Assembly: GCF_900105835.1 (NCBI RefSeq) | Contig: NZ_LT629783.1 | Location: 3,928,501-3,992,500, forward strand | From: Pseudomonas fragi | GTDB lineage: Bacteria > Pseudomonadota > Gammaproteobacteria > Pseudomonadales > Pseudomonadaceae | Length of the DNA: 64,000 nt | Direction of reading: 5' to 3' | Shown here: one piece after another, positions 36,552 to 46,116 of the stretch | Layout of the letters: each line of letters starts with the position of its first letter | How positions within the stretch are numbered: position 1 is the first letter of the stretch | Translations under genes and position numbers: made by a program | Notes under the pieces: generated by a model | Told to the model about the DNA's origin: nothing | The model's database searches: none | The model's input: only the letters and a program-made list of their open reading frames with translations

Positions 36552-37421
36552 ATGAGCCAAGTGTTGGATGATCTGGTCAATTTGCTGACCCTGGAACCGA
36601 TCGAAGAGAACCTTTTTCGCGGCAGCAGTCAGGACTTGGGCTTTCGCCAGTTGTTCGGCGGTCAGGTGCTCGGTCAATCGCTGTCGGCCATGAGCCAGAC
36701 GGTTGAAGACGCCCGCCATGTGCATTCCATGCACGGCTATTTTTTGCGCCCGGGCGATGCAAGCCTGCCGGTGGTGTATCAGGTCGACCGCGTGCGGGAC
36801 GGCGGCAGCTTCAGCACGCGGCGGGTAACCGCAATCCAGAAGGGTCAGCCGATTTTTACCAGCAGCGCTTCGTTTCAGTACGACGAAGGCGGTTTTGAAC
36901 ATCAGACGACCATGCCTGACGTTGTAGGCCCTGAGAATCTGCCTTCGGAACTGGACATGATCCGCCAGCGTGCGGACCTGATCCCCGAGTCGATGCGGGA
37001 AAAACTGCTCTGCGCCAAGCCCATCGAGTTTCGTCCGGTAATAGGCGAAGACCCGTTCAACCCCAAGGTCACTGATCCGATCAAATATGTGTGGTTTCGT
37101 GCCGATGGCAGCTTGCCTGACACCCCGGCGCTGCATAAATACCTGCTGGCCTATGCTTCGGACTTTGGCTTGCTGACCACCTCGTTGCTGCCCCACGGCA
37201 AAGGCGTATGGCAAAAGGATATGCAGGTCGCCAGCCTGGACCATGCACTGTGGTTCCATGCCGACCTGCGTGCCGATGACTGGTTGCTTTATGCGATGGA
37301 CAGCCCGTGGGCAGGCAACTCGCGCGGGTTCTCCCGTGGCAGTGTCTACAACCGGGCTGGCCAGCTGGTTGCGTCTGTCACGCAGGAAGGTTTGATTCGC
37401 CATCGCAAGGACTGGGCATGA
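36552..37421 (+). CDS. tesB: Acyl-CoA thioesterase II
   Basis: A 289-residue double-hotdog thioesterase that releases fatty acids from acyl-CoA. Family features: LFRGSSQDLGFRQLFGGQVLGQ near the N-terminus, HSMHGYFLRPGD, and C-terminal LDHALWFHADLRADDWLLY with the catalytic Asp. Its stop overlaps the next gene's ATG (ATGA), so the two are co-translated. Confidence 0.9.
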   Translation: MSQVLDDLVNLLTLEPIEENLFRGSSQDLGFRQLFGGQVLGQSLSAMSQTVEDARHVHSMHGYFLRPGDASLPVVYQVDRVRDGGSFSTRRVTAIQKGQPIFTSSASFQYDEGGFEHQTTMPDVVGPENLPSELDMIRQRADLIPESMREKLLCAKPIEFRPVIGEDPFNPKVTDPIKYVWFRADGSLPDTPALHKYLLAYASDFGLLTTSLLPHGKGVWQKDMQVASLDHALWFHADLRADDWLLYAMDSPWAGNSRGFSRGSVYNRAGQLVASVTQEGLIRHRKDWA

Positions 37422-38008
37422 CACTCAAGGACGTCAAGCACTGGGTTTTTGACATGGACGGCACCCTGACTGTTGCCGTGCATGATTTTGCCCTGATCCG
37501 CCGTGAGCTGGAAATCCCGGCAGATGCCGATATCCTCACCCACCTCAACGGCCTGCCTGCCGAGGTGGCGGCGGCCAAGCATGCCTGGCTGCTGGAGCAT
37601 GAACGCGAACTGGCGCAGGCCTCCACGGCCGCGCCGGGTGCGGTTGAGCTGGTGCGCGACCTGGCGGCCCGTGGCTGTCGCCTGGGCATTCTGACCCGCA
37701 ATGCCCAGGAACTGGCCCATATCACCCTCAAGGCCATCGGCCTGGGCGAGTGCTACGCCCCCGAGGATGTACTGGGCCGTGACAACGCTGCGCACAAACC
37801 CGACCCGGACGGCCTGCTGCAACTGGCACGGGCTTGGGACGTGGCGGCGGCGAAGATGGTGATGGTGGGGGATTACTACTTTGACCTGGCCTGTGGCCGC
37901 GCCGCCGGCAGCCAGACCGTACTGGTCAACGTGCCTGAAAACCCGTGGCCGGAGCTGACCGACTGGCACGCCAAAGACTGTTACGAACTGCGGCAGTTGC
38001 TCGGTTAA
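37418..38008 (+). CDS. HAD-superfamily phosphatase
   Basis: A 196-residue haloacid-dehalogenase-like hydrolase. Motif I DMDGTLT (nucleophile Asp), motif II LTRN, motif III Lys in HKPDPDGL, motif IV VGDYYFDLACGRAAG. Start ATG at 37418 overlaps the tesB stop. Likely dephosphorylates a small sugar or nucleotide phosphate. Confidence 0.85.
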   Translation: MTLKDVKHWVFDMDGTLTVAVHDFALIRRELEIPADADILTHLNGLPAEVAAAKHAWLLEHERELAQASTAAPGAVELVRDLAARGCRLGILTRNAQELAHITLKAIGLGECYAPEDVLGRDNAAHKPDPDGLLQLARAWDVAAAKMVMVGDYYFDLACGRAAGSQTVLVNVPENPWPELTDWHAKDCYELRQLLG

Positions 38009-38018
38009 CGAAACACTT

Positions 38019-38163
38019 GTAGCAGCTGCCGAAGGAACGAGGCTGCGTTCGACGGCGAAGCCGTCGTAAATCCAGGCAGCGCGGTGAGTCAGTTAAACTG
38101 TGCACTCAGACTTCACGATCGCTTTGCAATCGAACGCAGCCTCGTTCCTTCGGCAGCTGCTAC
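38019..38163. repeat. Long inverted-repeat element, copy 2
   Basis: A 145-bp unit with 33-base inverted arms (38019-38051 and 38131-38163). It lies between the converging HAD and hydrolase genes, 10 and 11 bases from their stops. Confidence 0.9.
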
Positions 38164-38174
38164 ACAGGGTGCTC

Positions 38175-39161
38175 TTACTCGCCAAACAGCGCCCTCTGCC
38201 CCTCAGGCGAAGTAAACATCTGCTCGCCGTTGTGCCCGACTCCGGGCACCTCAACCAGTCGCTGGTTGAGCCCCTGCGGATGGCGCTGGGTCAAATACTC
38301 AAAGTAGTTCTTGCCCCGTTCCAGCCTGAACGCCCCCTGTGCCTCGGCCTCACAACTTTTATCCAGCGCCGGGTGATTGGGGTCGATGTCCTTGGCACCT
38401 AACAGATAAGTGATGTCACGCTCGACATAAGCCTGCTCCAACTGTCGATGCTTTTGCCCTTCAGCGTAGGCAGGCAGCTTCTTAAGCCCGTATTTCCAGG
38501 TATTGAAGCCCGGGCAGTTCGCTGCATCAAACGTCGGAATCGGCCGCTGTGCATTGAAGTAGGCATAAGACGAAGGGTTGGCGATCACATAGCGCACCTT
38601 GATCCCGTCTGCCTGCAAGGCCTTGTCGGCTTGAGTGGTGAGGGCATAGCGCTGCACCACCTGGGCGCCCCCGGAGTGCCCGGCAATCACCACCTCGCGC
38701 AAGGCCGGGAAGCGCTTGCGGTCATCGAGCCGCTCAAGGATTTTATCCAGTGCTGCGTAGGAACTCAGCGGCGCCGGGCCCAGCGCCGGATCACCCGCCA
38801 TCCAGTCATTGGCGTGCCAGCGCAATACGGCGTCGGGCAGGGGGTGGCGCGAGCCATCCGTGTCATTGAGAAACTGTGGCGCGACGATCAGGGTTGTGGA
38901 TAACTGCCCGGCCTGGATCGCAGCCTGCTCGGCGCTATGCAGGTAGGTCTGGGCATTGCGCAGGCGGCCATGAATCACAATCAATGCGCGCTGCACCTGC
39001 GGCAGCGGTTGTTGCCATTGCTGACTGATCCCGACACTCAACTCACCGGGGCCGATGGTCAGATGATCGGGACTCAGTTCTTTAACCCCGTGCTCCGCCG
39101 CTTGAGCAGCCGAGCACGTCAGCAACAGGCCCAGGATCGGCGCAAGTGGACGTATCACCAT
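38175..39161 (-). CDS. Secreted alpha/beta-fold hydrolase
   Basis: A 328-residue protein with a signal peptide (cut after AAQA, about residue 21). The nucleophile elbow is GHSGGAQ (about residue 169), the oxyanion region is VIHGRL, and the catalytic His is in PGVGHNGEQM near the end. The substrate is unknown. It begins directly after the ypfJ stop with no gap, so the two are one operon. Confidence 0.75.
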   Translation of the reverse strand: MVIRPLAPILGLLLTCSAAQAAEHGVKELSPDHLTIGPGELSVGISQQWQQPLPQVQRALIVIHGRLRNAQTYLHSAEQAAIQAGQLSTTLIVAPQFLNDTDGSRHPLPDAVLRWHANDWMAGDPALGPAPLSSYAALDKILERLDDRKRFPALREVVIAGHSGGAQVVQRYALTTQADKALQADGIKVRYVIANPSSYAYFNAQRPIPTFDAANCPGFNTWKYGLKKLPAYAEGQKHRQLEQAYVERDITYLLGAKDIDPNHPALDKSCEAEAQGAFRLERGKNYFEYLTQRHPQGLNQRLVEVPGVGHNGEQMFTSPEGQRALFGE

Positions 39162-40055
39162 TTACAGTTTCGCTGCCGAGAAGGTGTCGCACTGATTGAT
39201 ATTGCCCAGGGCAAAGCCGGTCTTGAACCACTTGACCCGCTGCGCAGAAGTGCCGTGGGTAAAGGAGTCCGGCATCACACGGCCCTGGCTTTGCTGTTGC
39301 AGGCGATCATCGCCAATGGCGTTGGCGGCGTTCAAGGCCGATTCTATATCGCCTGCTTCCAGCCAATTGTGACGTTTTTGCGCCAGGTTGGCCCACACCC
39401 CGGCCAGGCAGTCGGCCTGCAACTCCTGACGCACCAGCAAGCCGCCATCGCCTTCCATGCGCTTGCCCTGTTGGCGGGCCATCTGCATTTTCGACGACAC
39501 ACCCAGCAAGGTCTGCACATGATGGCCAACCTCATGGGCGATTACATAGGCCTGGGCAAAATCGCCAGCAGCCTTGAAGCGCTGAGCCATTTCCTGGAAG
39601 AAGCTCATATCCAGATAGACCTTTTGGTCGGCCGGGCAATAAAACGGCCCGCTGGCAGCTGTTGCAAAGCCGCAGGCCGAATTGATCTGGCCACGAAACA
39701 GCACCAGGGTCGGGTCTTTATAGCTACGCCCGGCTTGCTGAAACACTTGGCGCCAGGTGTCTTCGGTGTCGCCCAGTATCGCCCGCACAAAATCGGCCTG
39801 CTCGTCATTGGCCGCCGGTGCGCGACCAGCGGGCTGGGTAACTTGGGGGGAAGATTGATCGGTGAGCTGGCCGCTTAACTGTCCGAGAATCTGCATGGGA
39901 TCCTGCCCGGTTAACAAACCGATGCCGACAATCACCACCACGGCCATCAAACTCAGCCCTTTGCCGCCGCCAATCCGCATACCGCCGCCACCGCCAGTGC
40001 TTTGATCGCGGACGTCTTCGACGTTATCGCTACGTCGGCCTTTTTTCCAAAGCAT
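39162..40055 (-). CDS. ypfJ: Neutral zinc metallopeptidase, YpfJ family
   Basis: A 297-residue membrane-anchored peptidase. Basic N-terminus, Gly-rich stretch (TGGGGGMRIGGGKG), one membrane helix (about 33-52), then a periplasmic domain. The zinc motif HEVGHH lies in VIAHEVGHHVQTLLG, with the third ligand Glu downstream. Pfam Zn_peptidase type; target unknown. Cotranscribed with the hydrolase. Confidence 0.85.
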   Translation of the reverse strand: MLWKKGRRSDNVEDVRDQSTGGGGGMRIGGGKGLSLMAVVVIVGIGLLTGQDPMQILGQLSGQLTDQSSPQVTQPAGRAPAANDEQADFVRAILGDTEDTWRQVFQQAGRSYKDPTLVLFRGQINSACGFATAASGPFYCPADQKVYLDMSFFQEMAQRFKAAGDFAQAYVIAHEVGHHVQTLLGVSSKMQMARQQGKRMEGDGGLLVRQELQADCLAGVWANLAQKRHNWLEAGDIESALNAANAIGDDRLQQQSQGRVMPDSFTHGTSAQRVKWFKTGFALGNINQCDTFSAAKL

Positions 40056-40347
40056 GGGGTAATCCTCTGATAAGTCATGGTCAAAAGTGTTGTAGCTGAG
40101 TCGAGGCCACGCCAGCCCGGCTGTCAGATGCTTCTTGATTTGGGGAGGGAGTATGGCACTGGGGGTTAGGGTTTGCTGTTTAGGGCTACAGAACGTATCG
40201 GCTTTTTGTGGGCTGGGGCTGACTTACGAGCTAAAGGGCGGGAGATATCGTTGGGTTTCTCAGCATCTTGTTCGGAGCTCGGCATGACAAAAAAAACAAT
40301 CTGGCCCAACTGCAGTGGTAGCCTAGGACTCATCATTTTTTGAGGTA

Positions 40348-41313
40348 GTGCAACTGATTGACCAGGCCCGCCAGTACACAGCCAGAGCCATTAACACAGC
40401 GCTTATCGAGTTGTATTGGCAAGTTGGCCAATACGTAAGCCAGAAAACTGCGAGTGCTGGCTGGGGCAAAGCGACGGTTCTAGAGCTGGCCACTTACATT
40501 CAGCGTACACAGCCCGGTATCAGAGGGTTTTCTTCGCAGAATATCTGGAGAATGCGGCAATTTTTCGAGGCTTATCGAAGTGAGCCACATCTCTCAACAC
40601 TGTTGAGAGAATTGCCATGGTCATCGAATCTGCACATTTTGACTCGCGCAAAACACCCTGATGAGCGCGCTTTTTATTTGCGCAAAGCGGTTGAGCAACG
40701 CTGGTCAGTCCGCGAGGTTGCACGACAGATGGATAACCATCTGTTTGTGCGAACCCAGCTCGTACCTGCAAAAGTATCGACAGCGTTGAGAGAAATTCAT
40801 CCACTGGCGACCCAGTACCTCAGGGATATGTATTTTTTTGAGTTCCTGGGGTTGACCAACGATCATTCAGAGTCCGACCTTCACCAGGGACTGATTAAAC
40901 ATCTTGGCCGCTTCCTGACCGAGCTTGGCAGTGATTTTTGCTATGTGGGTTCTGAGTATCCGATCCAGGTTGGCGGGCAGGACTTTGCATTGGATCTGCT
41001 GTTTTTTCACCGCAGCCTCAATTGCCTGCTGGCGATCGAACTGAAGGTGACGCGCTTCGAACCCGAACACCTGGGCAAGCTCAACTTCTACCTCGAAGCC
41101 CTGGATCAGGGCCACCGCAAGGCTCACGAAAACCCGGCAATCGGTGTTTTACTGTGTGCCAGCAAAGACAATGAAGTGGTTGAATACGCGCTTAACCGTT
41201 CCCTGTCTCCCGCTTTGATCGCTGAGTATCAGACCAGGCTGCCGGACAAGAAGTTATTGCAAGCCAAGCTGCACGAGTTTTATCTGCAGAACGTTCCCGT
41301 TGATGATGCGTGA
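40348..41313 (+). CDS. DUF1016/PDDEXK nuclease-domain protein (YhcG-like), damaged 5' end
   Basis: A 321-residue protein: N-terminal DUF1016 helical domain (IELYWQVGQYVSQ to about 130) then a PDDEXK nuclease domain with DFALDLLFFHRSLNCLLAIELK, the Asp and Glu-x-Lys catalytic residues. The GTG at 40348 has only a poorly spaced GAGG. The natural start is probably the ATG at 40284 (GGAG nearby), but a frameshift in an A8 run (40289-40296) and a TAG at 40324 separate it from this frame. The truncated protein lacks about 20 residues. Such genes occur in defence or recombination settings. Confidence 0.7.
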   Translation: MQLIDQARQYTARAINTALIELYWQVGQYVSQKTASAGWGKATVLELATYIQRTQPGIRGFSSQNIWRMRQFFEAYRSEPHLSTLLRELPWSSNLHILTRAKHPDERAFYLRKAVEQRWSVREVARQMDNHLFVRTQLVPAKVSTALREIHPLATQYLRDMYFFEFLGLTNDHSESDLHQGLIKHLGRFLTELGSDFCYVGSEYPIQVGGQDFALDLLFFHRSLNCLLAIELKVTRFEPEHLGKLNFYLEALDQGHRKAHENPAIGVLLCASKDNEVVEYALNRSLSPALIAEYQTRLPDKKLLQAKLHEFYLQNVPVDDA

Positions 41314-41337
41314 CCCCGCCCCGGAGTTGTTAGCCCT

Positions 41338-42267
41338 GTGAATATCGATACCCGTATCAAGTACCGTCACCTCGTGTGCTTTCTGGAGATGGCGCGCCAG
41401 GGCAGTCTGGCGCGGGCGGCGGATGTGCTGGCGGTCAGCCAGCCGGCGATGTCAAAAACCCTCAAGGAGCTTGAGGAATTATTGACCGTCAGCCTGTTTG
41501 TGCGCAGTAAAAGCGGGGTCACCCTGACCGAGGCCGGGGTTGCCTTTCTGCGTTATGCGACACCTTCGGTGCAGGCCTTGCGTGAAGGCGTGAATGCCCT
41601 GCGGGGTGGCGAATACGTGGGCGGTACGGTGCGTCTGGGAGTGTTGTCGACGGTAGAAAGCCTGCTGATACCCGAGTTGGTGCAGCGCCTGCACGCCAGG
41701 CATTCGTCGCTGGTGGTGAGCGTGGTGACCGGGCCCAGCGCCTATCTGTTATCGCAGTTGCGTGTAGGTGATGTGGATTTGGTAGTGGGGCGCATGACCG
41801 ACAGCCCGGAAATTCAGGGTATGAATTTTGAACACCTCTACAGCGAATCCATGACCCTGGTGGTGCGCGCAGATCACCCCCTGACCCGGGGGCCACTGGA
41901 CCGCAGCCAACTGGAGCACTACCCGTTGGTTGTGCCGTTGGCCAACACCACCATTCGCGCCTTCGCCGACAGCCTGTTTGTGCAGTGCGGCATCAGCCAG
42001 TCCCGCCAGCGCCTGGAAACCCTGTCGATCACCCTCAGCCGACGTTATGTGCTGCGCAACGATGCGGTGTGGATCGCCCCGCTGGATGCCGTGCGCCTGG
42101 ACCTGGCCAGTGGCGAGCTGCAAGAGATCGACCTGGGCCAGCGCGAACCGGGTGGTTCGATCGGCATTTGCAGCAATGCCCATGTGCCCATGTCCGTGGC
42201 GGCCCAGGGCTGTGTCGAGGTTTTGCGTGAATTGGGTCAGGCTTACGGCGAAGGTATTTATCCATAA
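41338..42267 (+). CDS. pcaQ: PcaQ LysR-type regulator of protocatechuate genes
   Basis: A 309-residue LysR regulator. The winged helix begins IKYRHLVCFLEMARQGSLARAADVL, and the effector domain (about 93-300) follows. Its place directly before pcaHG and the ATAACC-N4-GGTTAT operator at its 3' end match PcaQ, which responds to beta-carboxy-cis,cis-muconate. Starts with GTG at 41338. Confidence 0.88.
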   Translation: MNIDTRIKYRHLVCFLEMARQGSLARAADVLAVSQPAMSKTLKELEELLTVSLFVRSKSGVTLTEAGVAFLRYATPSVQALREGVNALRGGEYVGGTVRLGVLSTVESLLIPELVQRLHARHSSLVVSVVTGPSAYLLSQLRVGDVDLVVGRMTDSPEIQGMNFEHLYSESMTLVVRADHPLTRGPLDRSQLEHYPLVVPLANTTIRAFADSLFVQCGISQSRQRLETLSITLSRRYVLRNDAVWIAPLDAVRLDLASGELQEIDLGQREPGGSIGICSNAHVPMSVAAQGCVEVLRELGQAYGEGIYP

Positions 42268-42279
42268 CCATTTGGTTAT
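42264..42279 (+). promoter_or_regulatory. PcaQ operator
   Basis: ATAACC (42264-42269), ATTT, GGTTAT (42274-42279): a palindrome with the ATAACC-N4-GGTTA consensus described for PcaQ in rhizobia. The first arm overlaps the pcaQ stop codon (TAA 42265-42267). The pcaH start is 87 bases downstream. Confidence 0.75.
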
Positions 42280-42365
42280 GTATTGGGTTGGGCTTTTCAG
42301 TAGTCGTTGCGCCCCTGTTGGTTAAAACTGGCTCTCAGCCTTTATAAAAACAACAGGAGATCGAC

Positions 42366-43085
42366 ATGTCTGATGCAGACAGCCGGCGCTTTATCATCCG
42401 TGACCGCAACTGGCACCCCAAAGCCCTGACCCCCGACTACAAGACCTCCATTGCCCGCTCCCCGCGCCAGGCGCTGGTGAGTATTCCGCAATCGGTCAGC
42501 GAAACCAGCGGGCCTGACTTTTCCCACTTGAAATTCGGCAAATTCGACAACGACCTGCTGCTTAATTTCAACAATGGCGGTTTGCCGATAGGCGAGCGGA
42601 TCATCCTGGCAGGTCGCGTGCGCGATCAATACGGCAAGCCGATTCCTCATACCTTGGTGGAAATCTGGCAGGCCAACGCAGGCGGTCGCTATCGTCACAA
42701 GAACGACCGCTACCTGGCGCCGCTGGACCCAAACTTCGGCGGCGTGGGCCGAACCCTGACTGACAGTGAGGGGTATTACAGCTTTCGCACCGTCAAACCT
42801 GGGCCTTATCCTTGGCGTAACGGGCCTAATGACTGGCGCCCGGCGCATATCCACGTCTCCATCAGTGGCCCCTCGATTGCCACGCGCCTGATTACCCAGC
42901 TGTACTTCGAAGGTGATCCGATGATCCCCATGTGCCCGATCGTCAAATCGATTACCAACGCCGATGCCGTGCAGAGCCTGATTGCCCGGTTGGACATGGG
43001 CGCGGCCAATCCGATGGATTGTCTGGCCTATCGTTTTGACATTGTGCTGCGTGGTCAGCGCCAGACCCACTTCGAAAACTGCTGA
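42366..43085 (+). CDS. pcaH: Protocatechuate 3,4-dioxygenase beta subunit
   Basis: A 239-residue subunit carrying the non-haem Fe(III) of the ring-cleaving dioxygenase (protocatechuate + O2 to beta-carboxy-cis,cis-muconate). The four iron ligands are present: Tyr109, Tyr148, His161 and His163 (counting Met; they match 108/147/160/162 of the processed P. putida enzyme), in GRYRH, GPYPW and AHIHVS. The ribosome-binding site is AGGAGA. pcaG follows after 10 bases. Confidence 0.95.
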   Translation: MSDADSRRFIIRDRNWHPKALTPDYKTSIARSPRQALVSIPQSVSETSGPDFSHLKFGKFDNDLLLNFNNGGLPIGERIILAGRVRDQYGKPIPHTLVEIWQANAGGRYRHKNDRYLAPLDPNFGGVGRTLTDSEGYYSFRTVKPGPYPWRNGPNDWRPAHIHVSISGPSIATRLITQLYFEGDPMIPMCPIVKSITNADAVQSLIARLDMGAANPMDCLAYRFDIVLRGQRQTHFENC

Positions 43086-43095
43086 GGAGCCCGTC

Positions 43096-43701
43096 ATGCC
43101 TATCGAACTGCTACCGGAAACCCCATCGCAAACTGCCGGCCCCTATGTGCATATCGGCCTGGCGCTGGCTGCGGCCGGCAATCCGTCGCGTCCAGAGGAA
43201 ATTTGGAGCGAAATGGCCAGGCCCGATGCCGAGGGCGAGCATATTGTGCTGTTTGGCAACGTTTACGACGGTAATGGCCACTTGGTGCGCGACTCGTTTC
43301 TGGAACTGTGGCAAGCCGACCATAAAGGGGTCTATGACGAAAATTTCGACTCGGAAAAAGCTTTTAACAGCTTTGGCCGCACCGCCACCACCTTCGATGC
43401 GGGTGAGTGGACACTCAATACGATCAAGCCGGGCGTGGTGAACAACGCAGCTGGCGTGCCAATGGCGCCGCATATCAACGTGTCGCTGTTTGCCCGGGGT
43501 ATCAACATCCATTTGCAAACGCGGCTGTATTTCAGCGATGAGCCAGAAGCCAATGCAAAATGCCCGGTGCTCAACCTGATCGAACAGTCGCAACGGCGTG
43601 AAACCCTGATCGCCCAGCGTTGCGAAGTAAATGGCAAAACGGCCTATCGGTTTGACATCCGCATTCAGGGCGAAGGCGAGACGGTGTTCTTCGACTTTTA
43701 A
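43096..43701 (+). CDS. pcaG: Protocatechuate 3,4-dioxygenase alpha subunit
   Basis: A 201-residue partner subunit that shapes the active site but lacks iron ligands, as usual. Family start MPIELLPETPSQTAGPYVHI; the body contains LELWQADHKGVY and APHINVSLFARGI. The ATG at 43096 has GAGGAG upstream. A long inverted-repeat element begins 27 bases after the stop. Confidence 0.95.
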   Translation: MPIELLPETPSQTAGPYVHIGLALAAAGNPSRPEEIWSEMARPDAEGEHIVLFGNVYDGNGHLVRDSFLELWQADHKGVYDENFDSEKAFNSFGRTATTFDAGEWTLNTIKPGVVNNAAGVPMAPHINVSLFARGINIHLQTRLYFSDEPEANAKCPVLNLIEQSQRRETLIAQRCEVNGKTAYRFDIRIQGEGETVFFDF

Positions 43702-43727
43702 AAGGATATGAGGCAAATGCAAAATCT

Positions 43728-43874
43728 GTAGCAGCTGCCGAAGGAACGAGGCTGCGTTCGGCGACGGAGTCGTCGTAAAACCTGAGCACCCGATTTTGCA
43801 GAAGTATCGGGGGGCTCAGGTTTTTACGATTGCTGCGCAATCGAACGCAGCCTCGTTCCTTCGGCAGCTGCTAC
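43728..43874. repeat. Long inverted-repeat element, copy 3
   Basis: A 147-bp unit with inverted arms (43728-43760 and 43842-43874). Inner halves also pair (GTAAAACCTGAGC with GCTCAGGTTTTTAC), so almost the whole unit can fold into one hairpin. Located between the converging pcaG and exporter genes. Confidence 0.9.
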
Positions 43875-43879
43875 GGGAG

Positions 43880-44764
43880 TTATGTGCGCCCGCGTCTTTG
43901 CTGCCACGCCGCCGCCAACCCGCTGGCACAGATAATCGCAATACCGACCCGGCTGGCCAGATCCGGTGTGTGGTCAAAAAGCAACCAGCCCAATATCCCC
44001 GAAAACACGATCTGGCAGTAGCTGAACGGCGCCAGCAATGCCGGCGCGGCAACGCGAAATGATTGGGTCAGCAGCAAGTGTGCGGTCATGCCCAGGCTGC
44101 CCAATGCCAGCATCTGCAGGCCGTGGGTCAGGGTTGGCGTTTGCCAGAAAAAAGGCACCAGCGCACTCATCACCAGCACATTGAACAACCCGGCAAAAAA
44201 ATTGCTGGTGGTGGGGCTGTCGTAGGCGCTGAGTTTGCGCGTGAGGATTTGATAGCAGCTAAAACACAACGCCGCCGCCATCGGTAATAACACCGCAGGG
44301 GTAAACAGTTCGCCGCCCGGGTGGATGATGATCACCACCCCGATAAACCCGCACACCACGGCCAGCCATTGCCCGCGCGTCACCGTCTCGCCCAGCAACG
44401 GCCCGGACAAGGCCGCCACCAGCAGCGGTGCCAGAAAGTTGACCGCGGTATTCTCAGCCAACGGGATAAACAGCAAACCGTAGGTGAAAAACAGCCCCGA
44501 GCCCAGCAGGCAGATAGCCCGTAACACCTGAAGCAAAGGCCGTTTACTGCGCAATACACGCAAACCCGACTGAGGCAGAAAGATCCCCGCCATCAGTACG
44601 GTATGCACCAGGTAACGTGCCCACACCACCATCACCACCGGGTAAAAACCACTGAGGTACTTGGACAGCGCATCGTGGCTGGAGAACAGCGCTGTGGCCG
44701 TAACAATCAGCAAGATGCCCTTCAAGGGTTGGTTCACCCCTGAAAGGGGTGTGGGTAATGTCAT
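43880..44764 (-). CDS. EamA/DMT-family transporter
   Basis: A 294-residue ten-span membrane protein with two EamA repeats (N-terminal LIVTATALFSSHDALSKYL; second repeat near FVIHPGG-type and LPMAAALCFSCYQILTRKL). Start ATG at 44764 with GAGG upstream; the frame extends 22 codons further. It lies 23 bases downstream of the MFS carrier on the same strand, so probably cotranscribed. Substrate unknown, perhaps an aromatic acid or metabolite. Confidence 0.75.
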   Translation of the reverse strand: MTLPTPLSGVNQPLKGILLIVTATALFSSHDALSKYLSGFYPVVMVVWARYLVHTVLMAGIFLPQSGLRVLRSKRPLLQVLRAICLLGSGLFFTYGLLFIPLAENTAVNFLAPLLVAALSGPLLGETVTRGQWLAVVCGFIGVVIIIHPGGELFTPAVLLPMAAALCFSCYQILTRKLSAYDSPTTSNFFAGLFNVLVMSALVPFFWQTPTLTHGLQMLALGSLGMTAHLLLTQSFRVAAPALLAPFSYCQIVFSGILGWLLFDHTPDLASRVGIAIICASGLAAAWQQRRGRT

Positions 44765-44787
44765 CGAATACCTCGTTGTTCTATGCG

Positions 44788-46116
44788 TTAAACCTGTGGG
44801 ATTTTTCGCGGTGCCATGAAGTACATCCACACTAACGCAATGAAGTACATCGCTGGAATCATGGTGAACAGCAAGGTGTAGTTATTGTTGGTGACGGTCA
44901 GCACATAGCCCACAAATTGGGTCATAAACATCCCGCCTATTGCGGCGCACATGCCGCCAAAGCCGAACACGGTGCCCATCATGTGCTTGGGCGTGTAGTC
45001 CATTACCATGCTCCACACGTTGGCCGTCCAGGCCTGGTGCGCACCCAGGGCCAGGGCGATGGCACCTACGGCGACCCACAGCTCGCTGGAGCCAGCGGCC
45101 ATGACCACGCCGATGATGCTGATGGCACACAACAGCATCGACACCAGGCGCGCCTTGACCGCCGCCATGCCGCGCTTGATCAGTACCGAAGACAGGATCC
45201 CGCCGCCCACGCTGCCGAAGTCGGCGGTGATGTAGATGATGATCAGCGGGATACCCATTTGCGTCACGCTGATGCCCAGGTTGTATTGCTGATTCAGGAA
45301 CGGCGGCAGCCAGTACAGATAGAACCAGAACACCGGTGCCGTCATGGCGTAGGACAAGGCGAAGGCCCAGGTGCCGCGCATCTTGAGGATGGTGCCGAAA
45401 GAGACGGTGGTTTGCTCAGGCTCTTTCTCTTGCTGGATGTAGTCCAGCTCGGCCTTGGTGACGGTCGGGTGCTCTTCCGGGTTGTAGTACTTCAAACCCC
45501 AGAAGATCAGCCAGATACCGCCCAGTGCCGCCATGCACAAAAAGGCCGCCTGCCAGCCCCACACATGCAGTACCAGAGGCAACATCATTGGCGTGAACAT
45601 GGCGCCCACGTTGGTGCCGGCGTTGAAGATGCCGCTGGCCACGGCGCGCTCGCTGGCCGGGAACCACAGGCGTGTGGTTTTTACGCAGGCCGGGTAATTG
45701 GCGGCTTCGGTGATGCCCAGGATAAAGCGGCAGATCATAAAGCCCACCGCCGAAGTGGCCAGGCCGTGCGCGCCGGTGGCCAGGCTCCACAGCAATACGG
45801 CGCAGAAGAACACACGCTTGACCCCGACCCGGTCGATCAGGCGGCCTTGCAGCACGAAGCCGATGGCGTAGCCCACCTGAAACCAGAAGTTGATGTTGGC
45901 GTAGTCCATCGCCGTCCAGCTCATTTCCTTGGCCAGGATCGGCTGCATCACGCCCAGGGCGGCGCGGTCGATAAAGTTGAGGGTGGTAGCGAAGAACACC
46001 AGTGCGAGCATGCCCCAACGGGTTTTGCCAGTCGCCAGGGTGCCGCGAATCTTGTCACCGATTCCTGCGCCTGGAGCGTGGGCAGAAGTGGTGCGTGCAG
46101 TCGGAGAAGGGACCAT
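44788..46116 (-). CDS. MFS transporter (anion:cation symporter type), likely quinate/shikimate-related uptake
   Basis: A 442-residue twelve-span carrier of the ACS branch. Motif NFIDRAALGVMQPIL in span 1, RLIDRVGVKRVFF as the loop 2-3 motif, and ITEAANYPACVKTTRLWFP. It is divergent from quiC with a TetR-type dyad between them, the same neighbourhood as PA0241-PA0243 in P. aeruginosa. Import of quinate, shikimate or dehydroshikimate is inferred from context. Confidence 0.75.
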   Translation of the reverse strand: MVPSPTARTTSAHAPGAGIGDKIRGTLATGKTRWGMLALVFFATTLNFIDRAALGVMQPILAKEMSWTAMDYANINFWFQVGYAIGFVLQGRLIDRVGVKRVFFCAVLLWSLATGAHGLATSAVGFMICRFILGITEAANYPACVKTTRLWFPASERAVASGIFNAGTNVGAMFTPMMLPLVLHVWGWQAAFLCMAALGGIWLIFWGLKYYNPEEHPTVTKAELDYIQQEKEPEQTTVSFGTILKMRGTWAFALSYAMTAPVFWFYLYWLPPFLNQQYNLGISVTQMGIPLIIIYITADFGSVGGGILSSVLIKRGMAAVKARLVSMLLCAISIIGVVMAAGSSELWVAVGAIALALGAHQAWTANVWSMVMDYTPKHMMGTVFGFGGMCAAIGGMFMTQFVGYVLTVTNNNYTLLFTMIPAMYFIALVWMYFMAPRKIPQV

